Positions 6,667 to 13,944 of a stretch of DNA of 26,922 nucleotides are shown one piece after another (position 1 is the stretch's first letter; every line of letters begins with the position of its first letter). The DNA is from a virus. A program made the translations under genes and the position numbers. The notes beneath the pieces were generated by a model. The model was not told the origin of the DNA and did not search any database. It saw nothing but the letters and a program-made list of their open reading frames with translations. The stretch is from the IMG/VR virus record IMGVR_UViG_3300036814_000106, positions 1 through 26,922 of that record; one strand, 5' to 3'.

Positions 6667-7969
6667 ACGTGGTAGCCCACACATCTTTCATAGTACTGTT
6701 AAACATGCTGGGTGTATCGTCAAACCTATCTAGGTAAATAACTTCCATACCCACATTTCCGTAATACGGGTGCCAATACGTAACTACTTGTTTAGGGGGA
6801 GTAATGGCCTGTACACGCTGTAAAGCAAACTCGTCCCCACCCTTCATTGTCCCACATAGATATGCTGCCCCCGTACCTATATCCATGACATCTATCCGAT
6901 GGAAGTGCCCCATCATCACATCACTAAAGTTTCCTGGCATAACCCCATCATGTTCTACAATAGTGCTTTCCAGAGCTTGTTTAAACTGTATAACCCCACG
7001 CATATTCCCAATCATTCGACTGATAGATGCGGAACTTCCACCCCCTGATATAGCATCACCATGAAACATTAGAACATTTTTACCAGCTATATCCACTATA
7101 TGAGCAAAGGATTTAGGTATATCAAATTGAATGTTCTTCTGATTCGCACAGAAAGCCGCCATCCATTGATAGGCTAAGTAATCCCAATCCATGTATTTAT
7201 CCTTCATTGGGGGTTTTTTTGTCATTCTTCCATGATTACCCACCACGCAAGGAACCTTAATGGTTTTAAAGTGTGGTGCTAGGAACATAAGAGCTTGGGC
7301 TATTGAACTAGCAGTGTGCATCATTTGCATCATACAGTTATCAAGATTAGTACGAGACAATTCTTCATGTATATCACCACTAATCATATCTCCTAACATA
7401 GGAACCATCAACTCATCAATAGTACAAATGTTACGTCGATATGTGGCTAAGTTTAAAACTTGGTTTGCCCAACCCGATAGCCGCCGATTAAAAATATCAT
7501 AATCATAGGAGTTCATATCCATCATTTGAGGTGCAAACACTTGTTCCCCTACATGTGTATCTGTAAGCACAGCCACCATGACTTGGGGGGTAGCTGATTT
7601 CCCTTTAGCAGGGGGTGGTTTAACAGGCACGGCATCAAAAGTTGGTGCGTATGTTTGTATAGCCTCTACAATTAAATCTTTCTTAGCATCTCCTGAAATG
7701 ACTTGCTGATACAATTTTTTATAGTAATTTAGTTCTGCTTTATAGGTTGCTAGTTTCTTATCAAGTTTAGTTCTATCCTCTATCGACTCCAAGAGTTCTT
7801 CTTGGTCTACCTCGTCTTCGCTGAAAGCCTCTCTGTCGTACCAACGTTGGACGGTTGTCCTGTGAATCGGTATCCCGTATTCCTCCTCTATCCACTGTGA
7901 TATCCCCGTCCACGTCTCCCCCTCTTGCTTCTTTTTTATTATCTCTAATCTTGCCTGTTCTGGAATCAT
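6653..7969 (-). CDS. HTH-metallophosphoesterase fusion
   Basis: This 438-residue protein has an N-terminal helix-turn-helix-like region (about 1-47, 'LEIIKKKQEGETWTGISQW' then 'IHRTTVQRWYDRE'), a helical linker and a calcineurin-like phosphoesterase domain from about 128. Metal-ligand motifs are in order: D137-T-H139, G-D194, G-N245-H246, H303-G-D and G-H355-F-H357. The last two motifs complete the five-block signature of the superfamily, which includes Mre11/SbcD-like nucleases and phosphodiesterases. AGGAGG lies 4 bases before ATG. The HTH suggests DNA binding, so a DNA-end or nucleotide phosphodiesterase is plausible; substrate unknown. Its first 197 bases are also read in another frame by the zinc-ribbon gene. 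Confidence 0.8.
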   Translation of the reverse strand: MIPEQARLEIIKKKQEGETWTGISQWIEEEYGIPIHRTTVQRWYDREAFSEDEVDQEELLESIEDRTKLDKKLATYKAELNYYKKLYQQVISGDAKKDLIVEAIQTYAPTFDAVPVKPPPAKGKSATPQVMVAVLTDTHVGEQVFAPQMMDMNSYDYDIFNRRLSGWANQVLNLATYRRNICTIDELMVPMLGDMISGDIHEELSRTNLDNCMMQMMHTASSIAQALMFLAPHFKTIKVPCVVGNHGRMTKKPPMKDKYMDWDYLAYQWMAAFCANQKNIQFDIPKSFAHIVDIAGKNVLMFHGDAISGGGSSASISRMIGNMRGVIQFKQALESTIVEHDGVMPGNFSDVMMGHFHRIDVMDIGTGAAYLCGTMKGGDEFALQRVQAITPPKQVVTYWHPYYGNVGMEVIYLDRFDDTPSMFNSTMKDVWATTYAKV

Positions 7970-8090
7970 ATTTCCTCCTTACCGTCAACACAATAATAGT
8001 GCCACACATACGGCAATTCAAATCTTTATCGTCATTGACATACATGGTGCCTGAACACTTAGGACATATATTATCAGAAATACTACTCAC
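7773..8090 (-). CDS. Zinc-ribbon protein with Arg-rich tail overlapping the phosphoesterase gene
   Basis: The frame encodes a clear four-cysteine zinc ribbon (C9-x2-C12 ... C26-x2-C29) followed by a hydrophobic strand and a long Arg/Gly/Asp-rich tail. The likely start is GTG at 8090, overlapping the upstream stop by 8 bases; TTG codons at 8096 and 8102 are alternatives. Only about 40 codons lie outside the phosphoesterase gene; the remaining 65 share DNA with its N-terminus in a different frame. The ribbon itself looks real and fills an otherwise empty gap. The tail may be translated as read, or the ribbon may be joined to the phosphoesterase by frameshifting. Function unknown. Confidence 0.55.
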   Translation of the reverse strand: MSSISDNICPKCSGTMYVNDDKDLNCRMCGTIIVLTVRRKYDSRTGKIRDNKKEARGGDVDGDITVDRGGIRDTDSQDNRPTLVRQRGFQRRRGRPRRTLGVDRG

Positions 8091-9555
8091 CGTCAACTGC
8101 AAATAATGCAGAGATTAGTGGGGTTTCATCACCCGAATCCTCTAGCATTTTTCGCATTGCCTCTAATTTAGCAACTTTTTCAGCTTCGGGTATCCACATT
8201 GCATCACTTTCTTCTTGAGTTACTTCAGGGTCTTCTGTATCTTTTGCCCCCCCTCTAGCTAAAGCGTCTTGAGCAAAGGTATCTGGGCCACTTCCATATG
8301 CAGCCATTTGCAGCCCCAAACCAGCGACTGGCTGTGAACCCTCTGGTTCAGTATTGCTCTCTTGTTTACGTTTTCGTTGCATATCATTCTCCTTAATTAC
8401 AGCATCTTTATGGGGAGCTTCATTAGGATTATCCCCACCCCCATCAATAAACGCCTTTTGAGGATGCGGCCCATCCGCAGATTCGTTATTCCCATCGGGG
8501 GATATAAACGTAGTTGCCGGGGGAACTGCTTTTTGCACATAGGAATTATGCTTTCCCCAATCTGGGGAACGCCTCGTTTTAGCATTGCCAACAGGATTAG
8601 CACTATCATCTCTGGGTTCTGTAGCTAATACACTGGCTTCCATTCCTCCTGGGAGTCCCATATTAATGTGGGGTTCATTATCTTCAGCAGTTTTTAATGC
8701 ATCCTCTAATGGACGGCTTGTCCTCTTATGATTAAGAGCATCCTCTGTAACATCTTTCTTCCAATTAAGTACGACAGGCGAATGGGTTCTATTGTTCCAG
8801 GCGTGTCCTGTTGCACCATTCCCTGTCTTATCATCATCGAGTCCTGGGGCAAGGCCCATTCTTTTAGCCATGTGGGGAGAACCATCATATAGGAACTGCA
8901 CAAGACGTTCTACCCCACTTTTCTTCTCTTTACCCATCAATTTCTTTCGTTTCTTATCCTGCCGTTTATGGTTTTTCAGTTGTTTTTTCTTTGTTCCTCT
9001 GCCTCCATAGGTAGGACTAAAAATACCAGCATTAGTCGAGGTAAAGACTGTATCGGATAGGCCGTTAAATGCCCCTCCGTCTCCTCCCCCTTCTCCTTCT
9101 TTCTGTAAAGAATTCTCCATCCCCATTCTAGCCCTCTCCCGTGCTGAGGAGGGCTTCACTTCTTCCCACTTAGAGGCATTGGATGTATCATAATCTTCTC
9201 GTTTGCCATATCTGTGAGTAGACCCTGTCACTGGCCCTGAGGTTCCTCCCTCTTGTTGAACAGGAAATTGACGAGGCATACCGCCCCACGGCGATGACAC
9301 ATTTCTTTTACGAGCAACACCCTCATCGCGCCAATGTCCCATAATATCACGGGGATTTTCTAGGGAGCCTTTCTCTTTAGAATGGTCAATTGGCCCAAAT
9401 CTCTGAAACCCACTGCCAGCTTCTTTTCCTTTCGCCCAATTACGGCGAGTTTCTTCAGAGGCTTCATCTAAATCATCATCCTTGCTAGGCACAGTCCAAT
9501 CATCAGCTTTTTCCACGAACTTCATTAGCTTTTGAACATTATCTTTATTGGGCAT
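8083..9555 (-). CDS. Large low-complexity hydrophilic protein after portal
   Basis: This 490-residue protein is almost wholly hydrophilic and rich in Gly, Asp, Glu, Lys, Asn and Pro, with a strongly basic patch (about 190-215, 'KKKQLKNHKRQDKKRKK'). No enzymatic motif, membrane segment or Cys is visible. It is probably largely disordered. I prefer the ATG at 9555, 6 bases after GAGG and overlapping the portal stop by 11 bases; the ATG at 9561 abuts the GAGG. Position between portal and capsid suggests an internal head or ejected protein, or a substrate of the maturation protease. That is inference; I do not recognise the family. Confidence 0.6.
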   Translation of the reverse strand: MPNKDNVQKLMKFVEKADDWTVPSKDDDLDEASEETRRNWAKGKEAGSGFQRFGPIDHSKEKGSLENPRDIMGHWRDEGVARKRNVSSPWGGMPRQFPVQQEGGTSGPVTGSTHRYGKREDYDTSNASKWEEVKPSSARERARMGMENSLQKEGEGGGDGGAFNGLSDTVFTSTNAGIFSPTYGGRGTKKKQLKNHKRQDKKRKKLMGKEKKSGVERLVQFLYDGSPHMAKRMGLAPGLDDDKTGNGATGHAWNNRTHSPVVLNWKKDVTEDALNHKRTSRPLEDALKTAEDNEPHINMGLPGGMEASVLATEPRDDSANPVGNAKTRRSPDWGKHNSYVQKAVPPATTFISPDGNNESADGPHPQKAFIDGGGDNPNEAPHKDAVIKENDMQRKRKQESNTEPEGSQPVAGLGLQMAAYGSGPDTFAQDALARGGAKDTEDPEVTQEESDAMWIPEAEKVAKLEAMRKMLEDSGDETPLISALFAVDGE

Positions 9556-11596
9556 TTTCATCCTCGTCATCATAGTCCCAATCATTGTCTATTTGTTTGT
9601 TATTACCTGTAGGACTATAACTGGCCCCAGGCGTATGCGGCTGTTTGTAAACTGGCCCCATACCAAAGGAAGCTTTTTCAACGTGTGTCACACCCGTGGG
9701 ATGTAAGTTAGCAATGTAGTCTACCCCATCTTGAGCAAACCACATCTTAGACCCATCATTAGTAACTTGCTTAATTATCGGCGTTAAATATCCCTTTGAC
9801 ATCAGCCCCTGCACCCAATTTTTGGGGGGTTCAACATCTTTAGTTGGGTCATCATCAGGTTTACGATTATCTGCATATTTATCTAACTCCTCAGTAGTCC
9901 TCTCCTTCCTTGGCAGATAGTTATATGTATAGTCTTTATTTTGACCTCCTTTTAAGGGAGCGAACTCCATCATCTGCATGGGCATAGGAGGCATAGGCTG
10001 GGCCTCTGCTGATTCTCCCCCACCTGGGGCAGACCCAGTGCGTCCAGGGGCTTGATTCACGCCCTCAGGAGGAGCAGGGGCTTGTCCTGGCTGTTGACCA
10101 GATTGTGCTTGCTCTTCCATCATCTGTTGTTGTTGTTCCATTTGTTCCATCTGTTGCTTTTGCTGGTCAATTGCCATATCCATCTGTTCCCCTTGCTTTT
10201 CCATCATATTGACAGGCTTCCCGAATATCATAAACTCAGCATTTTCTACAGGAACTCCATCATCCTTTAACCGAATATCAAAACCTAAAGCAACAAACTG
10301 ATTAGCTATTTGTGCCTTCTGTTGTGAGAAGCTAATACGAGTAGCTTCCGCTTTCTCCTCAGGATTAGGTAATTTCAGTCCCCAATCAGTTATACCAAAG
10401 GCTTCTAAGATTTGGGGGAATACTTTTTCATGGAACAGTCTCTGGTCACCTTCAACCACCCTACTCATAACAACTAATTGCTGAGTTTGGGTAGAGAGGC
10501 CACCAAAGGCTTCAGGTGCGCCCTGCCATGCAGGAGTTACACCCCACATAGCTGCTATCCGTTCCCGTATCTCTCCCCGTACAGGCAGATAATCCATCTC
10601 ATTAAGAGTATGGAACAATCGTACCATGTCAACTCTGCCCCTATTATTACGAGAGGAAACAGCTACCATTGGTATATAGTTGGGGTCAAGTCTTGTTTGC
10701 GCTGCAATCTGTTGACGTTCTCTACGCAAAGACTCTGGGTCATCAGTAAACACCATCATCATACTAGCTGGCATTTTCCGTTCAAAGAAGTATCTATACA
10801 GATTTTTATCCATACCAATCAATGTTAAAGCTTTTTCAAAGATTGTTAAGATAGGACTCCATCCATAAGTTTCGCTTGGCGAGAACTTAGATAAATGAAT
10901 GACTTCTCCATCCAAGAAGAACAAATGTTGATTCCGATGGTAATACTTATACATCACAGCTTGTAATTTTAAACCACAATCAGTGTTAAGACAGTCACCA
11001 GGGTCTTCTTTAACCTCATCCCGATGAATAGGACACAGGAAATGGGCATTTTTTGGCAATCCCGCTGCATCAAGGTCAAACTCCACTAATGCGGGGTTCA
11101 AGCGTCTAATTTCATTCACTTTAGAACGCATGGTTCCATCATCTAACTTTCTATATTCTTTCACTAAATATAAGAAAGCATCGTCAATGGCATTTAGGTC
11201 AAAATGAAACTGACGAAGCGTTTCTTCCAGCGATTGGTCAAAGATATTACAATCATCCATAAAGGAAACCAATCTTTTCTGCTGTTCTTTGTCAGGGTTT
11301 TCAACTAGGGGAACCCACTCAATTCCCCGCCTGAATACTTCCCCAGTAATGTGTTGTAATGGAGAACGCACCTCTTCAATTGAATATGCCAACATCTGTA
11401 AGTCCATTACAAGCTGTTGACGATAAGCCATTTGATGGCGTACCCATGTATTAACTACATGGTCTAGACCAATAGTAGGCGCACGGCCCGTTTCGCCATT
11501 CGATTTCATTAAGTCTAAGAAATTAATCTGTTCATTCAAATTAATGACAGTTTGAGCTAATTTGGGCACCTCAGGTAAATAATCCTGTAGTCTCAT
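9545..11596 (-). CDS. Portal protein with zinc-binding insertion and long C-terminal extension
   Basis: This 683-residue protein has portal features in order: an N-terminal helical region, 'GEVIHLSKFSPSETYGWSPI' near 230-249, 'IAAMWGVTPAWQGAPEAFGG' near 347-366, and 'TQTQQLVVMSRVVEGDQRLF' following. Portals form the dodecameric DNA channel at one capsid vertex and bind the large terminase. Two things are unusual. C188-x2-H191-x10-C202-x4-C207 looks like a zinc-binding insertion. Residues about 462-683 form a long extension that starts with a Gln/Met-rich stretch and a Pro/Gly-rich linker and ends very acidic. AGGA lies 7 bases before ATG. The portal call is supported by length, motifs and neighbours. 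Confidence 0.8.
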   Translation of the reverse strand: MRLQDYLPEVPKLAQTVINLNEQINFLDLMKSNGETGRAPTIGLDHVVNTWVRHQMAYRQQLVMDLQMLAYSIEEVRSPLQHITGEVFRRGIEWVPLVENPDKEQQKRLVSFMDDCNIFDQSLEETLRQFHFDLNAIDDAFLYLVKEYRKLDDGTMRSKVNEIRRLNPALVEFDLDAAGLPKNAHFLCPIHRDEVKEDPGDCLNTDCGLKLQAVMYKYYHRNQHLFFLDGEVIHLSKFSPSETYGWSPILTIFEKALTLIGMDKNLYRYFFERKMPASMMMVFTDDPESLRRERQQIAAQTRLDPNYIPMVAVSSRNNRGRVDMVRLFHTLNEMDYLPVRGEIRERIAAMWGVTPAWQGAPEAFGGLSTQTQQLVVMSRVVEGDQRLFHEKVFPQILEAFGITDWGLKLPNPEEKAEATRISFSQQKAQIANQFVALGFDIRLKDDGVPVENAEFMIFGKPVNMMEKQGEQMDMAIDQQKQQMEQMEQQQQMMEEQAQSGQQPGQAPAPPEGVNQAPGRTGSAPGGGESAEAQPMPPMPMQMMEFAPLKGGQNKDYTYNYLPRKERTTEELDKYADNRKPDDDPTKDVEPPKNWVQGLMSKGYLTPIIKQVTNDGSKMWFAQDGVDYIANLHPTGVTHVEKASFGMGPVYKQPHTPGASYSPTGNNKQIDNDWDYDDEDENAQ

Positions 11597-11599
11597 AAA

Positions 11600-12034
11600 T
11601 TAATCCTTTGTCAAATTTTCTATGTCTGACATACTGGTAAGTTTAAGAAGAGTTTGCATTGCCATTTCTTTTAAAAGATACCCTTCAGATTGGGGCTTTT
11701 GAGGGACTGGGGGCAGAGTAACCACTACTTCTTTAGGTTGTGTTTCCAGCACCGCAAGTTTCTCCCGTAACGCAGTATTTTCCTCTTCTAATTCAGGATT
11801 CTCCCCAAAATTAGCGTTTTGCAAAACACCTAATCTAGCTGCTTCTTTCACTATCGCTATAAATGCCCCTTCAGTGATAACCATAACAGCTTTACTCGTA
11901 TCTTCTATGTCATCTTCTGGCCCTAATTGAGCCAAATCCTCATGCCAAGTATCTAAAATACGCCATGTATTCGTCATATCATCTCTATTGGCTGTATATT
12001 GTACTTCCCTATCCTTTAGAAACATTCCTACCAT
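11600..12034 (-). CDS. Small coiled-coil protein preceding the portal
   Basis: This 144-residue protein is the first gene after the promoter candidate at 12059-12074. It has a helical N-terminal part, a Glu/Leu-rich coiled coil at about 78-95 ('ELEEENTALREKLAVLE'), a Pro-rich linker and a short C-terminal helix. I do not recognise the family. AGGAGG lies 6 bases before ATG, which fixes the start. It ends 3 bases before the portal ATG, so the two are co-translated from one message. A portal-associated or terminase-adaptor role is possible, but nothing in the sequence proves it. Confidence 0.65.
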   Translation of the reverse strand: MVGMFLKDREVQYTANRDDMTNTWRILDTWHEDLAQLGPEDDIEDTSKAVMVITEGAFIAIVKEAARLGVLQNANFGENPELEEENTALREKLAVLETQPKEVVVTLPPVPQKPQSEGYLLKEMAMQTLLKLTSMSDIENLTKD

Positions 12035-12058
12035 AATAATCCTCCTTACCCTACTTCT

Positions 12059-12074
12059 CTATTATATTATACTA
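12059..12074 (-). promoter_or_regulatory. Candidate late promoter upstream of portal operon
   Basis: The minus strand reads TAGTATAATATAATAG in the short gap between the ribonucleotide reductase stop and the next ATG, about 25 bases ahead of that ATG. It matches the element at 5751-5766 at 15 of 16 positions. TATAAT is exact, and a second TATAAT overlaps it. No convincing -35 hexamer is seen. The predicted leader contains AAGGAGG and little else. Confidence 0.65.
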
Positions 12075-12089
12075 CATAATTTGTTTTTG

Positions 12090-13940
12090 TTACGAAATCT
12101 TACACGCACTCCACCCACACACTTTACAAGTTTCACAACCACTTTCTTGGACAATCAACGGAGACTCACAATCACATTTAGGAGTTTCCCCTTCTAAATG
12201 TCCTGTCACCAATACCTCTTTCTCTCTACTGCCATTACGATATACTGTAATCCCTTTGCATCCCGTCTCCCAAGCTGTCATATAAGCTGCAAACACATCT
12301 TCTAAGGTAGCATCAGACGCAAAATTAATGGTCTTAGATATGCCAGAATCCACATATTTTTGGAAACGGGCTTGCATTAAAACATGGTCTTCAGGAGAAA
12401 TATCTTGGGCCGTTACATATACTTCTTTAACCCAATCTGGGACATCATCACGGTCTTTTAAAGAACCACCAGAGGCCAAATAAAGCATAAGGTCTTCAGA
12501 ATAGAAATTATTTTCTTGCGCGTCTTTTTTAAACTCTTCATTACTATAGAATAGGGTCTGACCTTCCAATATATTTTGTTTACGCCACGCCAAAGCAAAG
12601 ATAGGTTCAATTCCACTAGCGCACCCCGCAATCATAGAAATAGTGCCCGTAGGGGCTACCGTCAAACGACAAGCGTTCCTATAATTTTCTTGAATCTTAT
12701 AACTACTTTGTTCCCAAGCGGGGAAAGTCCCTCTAACTGCACCCAATTCTAATGATTTAACACTTGCCATATGATTAATAAATCGCATCACCTCGTCCCC
12801 AACTGTCCGTGCCTCCTCAGAATTATACGGTATTCGCAATTTAATCAATAAATCAGCGAAGCCCATAACACCTAAGCCAATCTTACGAGTAGCCTTCGTC
12901 ATTTTTTCAATCTCAGGAATGCTGTAATCATTCGCATCAATAACATTATCAAGAAAATGTACCGCATTACGCACTACGTGTTGAAGCCTATCCCAATCAA
13001 TCATGCCTTCCCAACCCACGGCAGACTGGTCAAGCCCAGTAGTCCGAATAAACTTAGCAAGATTAATTGACCCCAAATTACAACTCTCATACCCTAATAG
13101 GGGCTGTTCTCCACAAGGATTCGTTGCAATTATATCCCCGTATTCCTCACCAACTTTATTGTCTTCATTCATTCTATCGAGGAAGACCACCCCAGGTTCT
13201 CCATTACGCCACGCACCCTGAACAATCTTTAAAAAGACTTCTCGTGCATTTAAAACTGAAACTGGCAAACCTGTTTTAGGGTCATTTAATGTATATTCCT
13301 GGCCCATTTTAACAGCCTCCATGAAGGGAGTGTCAACAGCAACAGAAATATTAAAATTATGGATGTCACCCTCTACTTTCTTACATTCAATAAAAGAAAG
13401 GATGTCTGGGTGTCGCACACTCAGAACAGCCATGTTAGCCCCATCACGCTTGCCACCCTGCGTTATCATACTGGACACCCTAGAGAGGGTTTTAAGCACC
13501 TCTATGGGGCCACAGGCAACGCCATGAGTAGATTGAATCTTGGCTCCCTTAGGTCTAATTTTAGACAGAGCAAAACCTGTGCCACCACCAAATTTCTGCA
13601 CCATAGCTGCATCCGTAGCAGACTTCATGATTTGTTCCATACTATCTTCCAATGGCAAAACAAAACAGGCTGACAAGGTGCCTTGAGCAGTGCCTGCATT
13701 CATTAGTGTGGGGGAATTAGGTAGAAATTCCAGATTCCATAGCATCTCAAAGAAATTCTGTTCTAAGAGTGTGACTTCATTAGGAAGAACTTCATAATAA
13801 CTGTCTACCTCAGCTATTGCTTTCGCCACCCTCCAAAAGAGTTCTGGTGAATCTTCTGTTGGGTTCCCATCCGTATCTTTAAGAAAATATCGGTGTGCCA
13901 AAATGGTTTCTGCCTGTTCAGAAATGTGTGTGTCTATCAA
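12090..13940 (-). CDS. nrdJ: Adenosylcobalamin-dependent (class II) ribonucleoside-diphosphate/triphosphate reductase
   Basis: It converts ribonucleotides to deoxyribonucleotides for phage DNA synthesis using coenzyme B12. Numbered from the TTG start (616 residues), the active-site set is visible: N274-x-C276-x-E278 ('NPCGEQ'), and the redox pair C92 ('LSACFVLP') and C287 ('ESCNLGSINL'). 'VAPTGTISMIAGCASGIEP' is also typical, and a Cys-rich C-terminus ('CETCKVCG') serves as the re-reducing tail. No NrdB-type gene is present, as expected for class II. The best start is TTG at 13940, four bases after the terminase stop and next to GGGGGTAGGAG. A GTG at 14021 would force a 77-base overlap and add residues unlike the family. 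Class II use implies a host that makes or imports B12. Confidence 0.92.
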   Translation of the reverse strand: MIDTHISEQAETILAHRYFLKDTDGNPTEDSPELFWRVAKAIAEVDSYYEVLPNEVTLLEQNFFEMLWNLEFLPNSPTLMNAGTAQGTLSACFVLPLEDSMEQIMKSATDAAMVQKFGGGTGFALSKIRPKGAKIQSTHGVACGPIEVLKTLSRVSSMITQGGKRDGANMAVLSVRHPDILSFIECKKVEGDIHNFNISVAVDTPFMEAVKMGQEYTLNDPKTGLPVSVLNAREVFLKIVQGAWRNGEPGVVFLDRMNEDNKVGEEYGDIIATNPCGEQPLLGYESCNLGSINLAKFIRTTGLDQSAVGWEGMIDWDRLQHVVRNAVHFLDNVIDANDYSIPEIEKMTKATRKIGLGVMGFADLLIKLRIPYNSEEARTVGDEVMRFINHMASVKSLELGAVRGTFPAWEQSSYKIQENYRNACRLTVAPTGTISMIAGCASGIEPIFALAWRKQNILEGQTLFYSNEEFKKDAQENNFYSEDLMLYLASGGSLKDRDDVPDWVKEVYVTAQDISPEDHVLMQARFQKYVDSGISKTINFASDATLEDVFAAYMTAWETGCKGITVYRNGSREKEVLVTGHLEGETPKCDCESPLIVQESGCETCKVCGWSACKIS

Positions 13941-13944
13941 TCTC

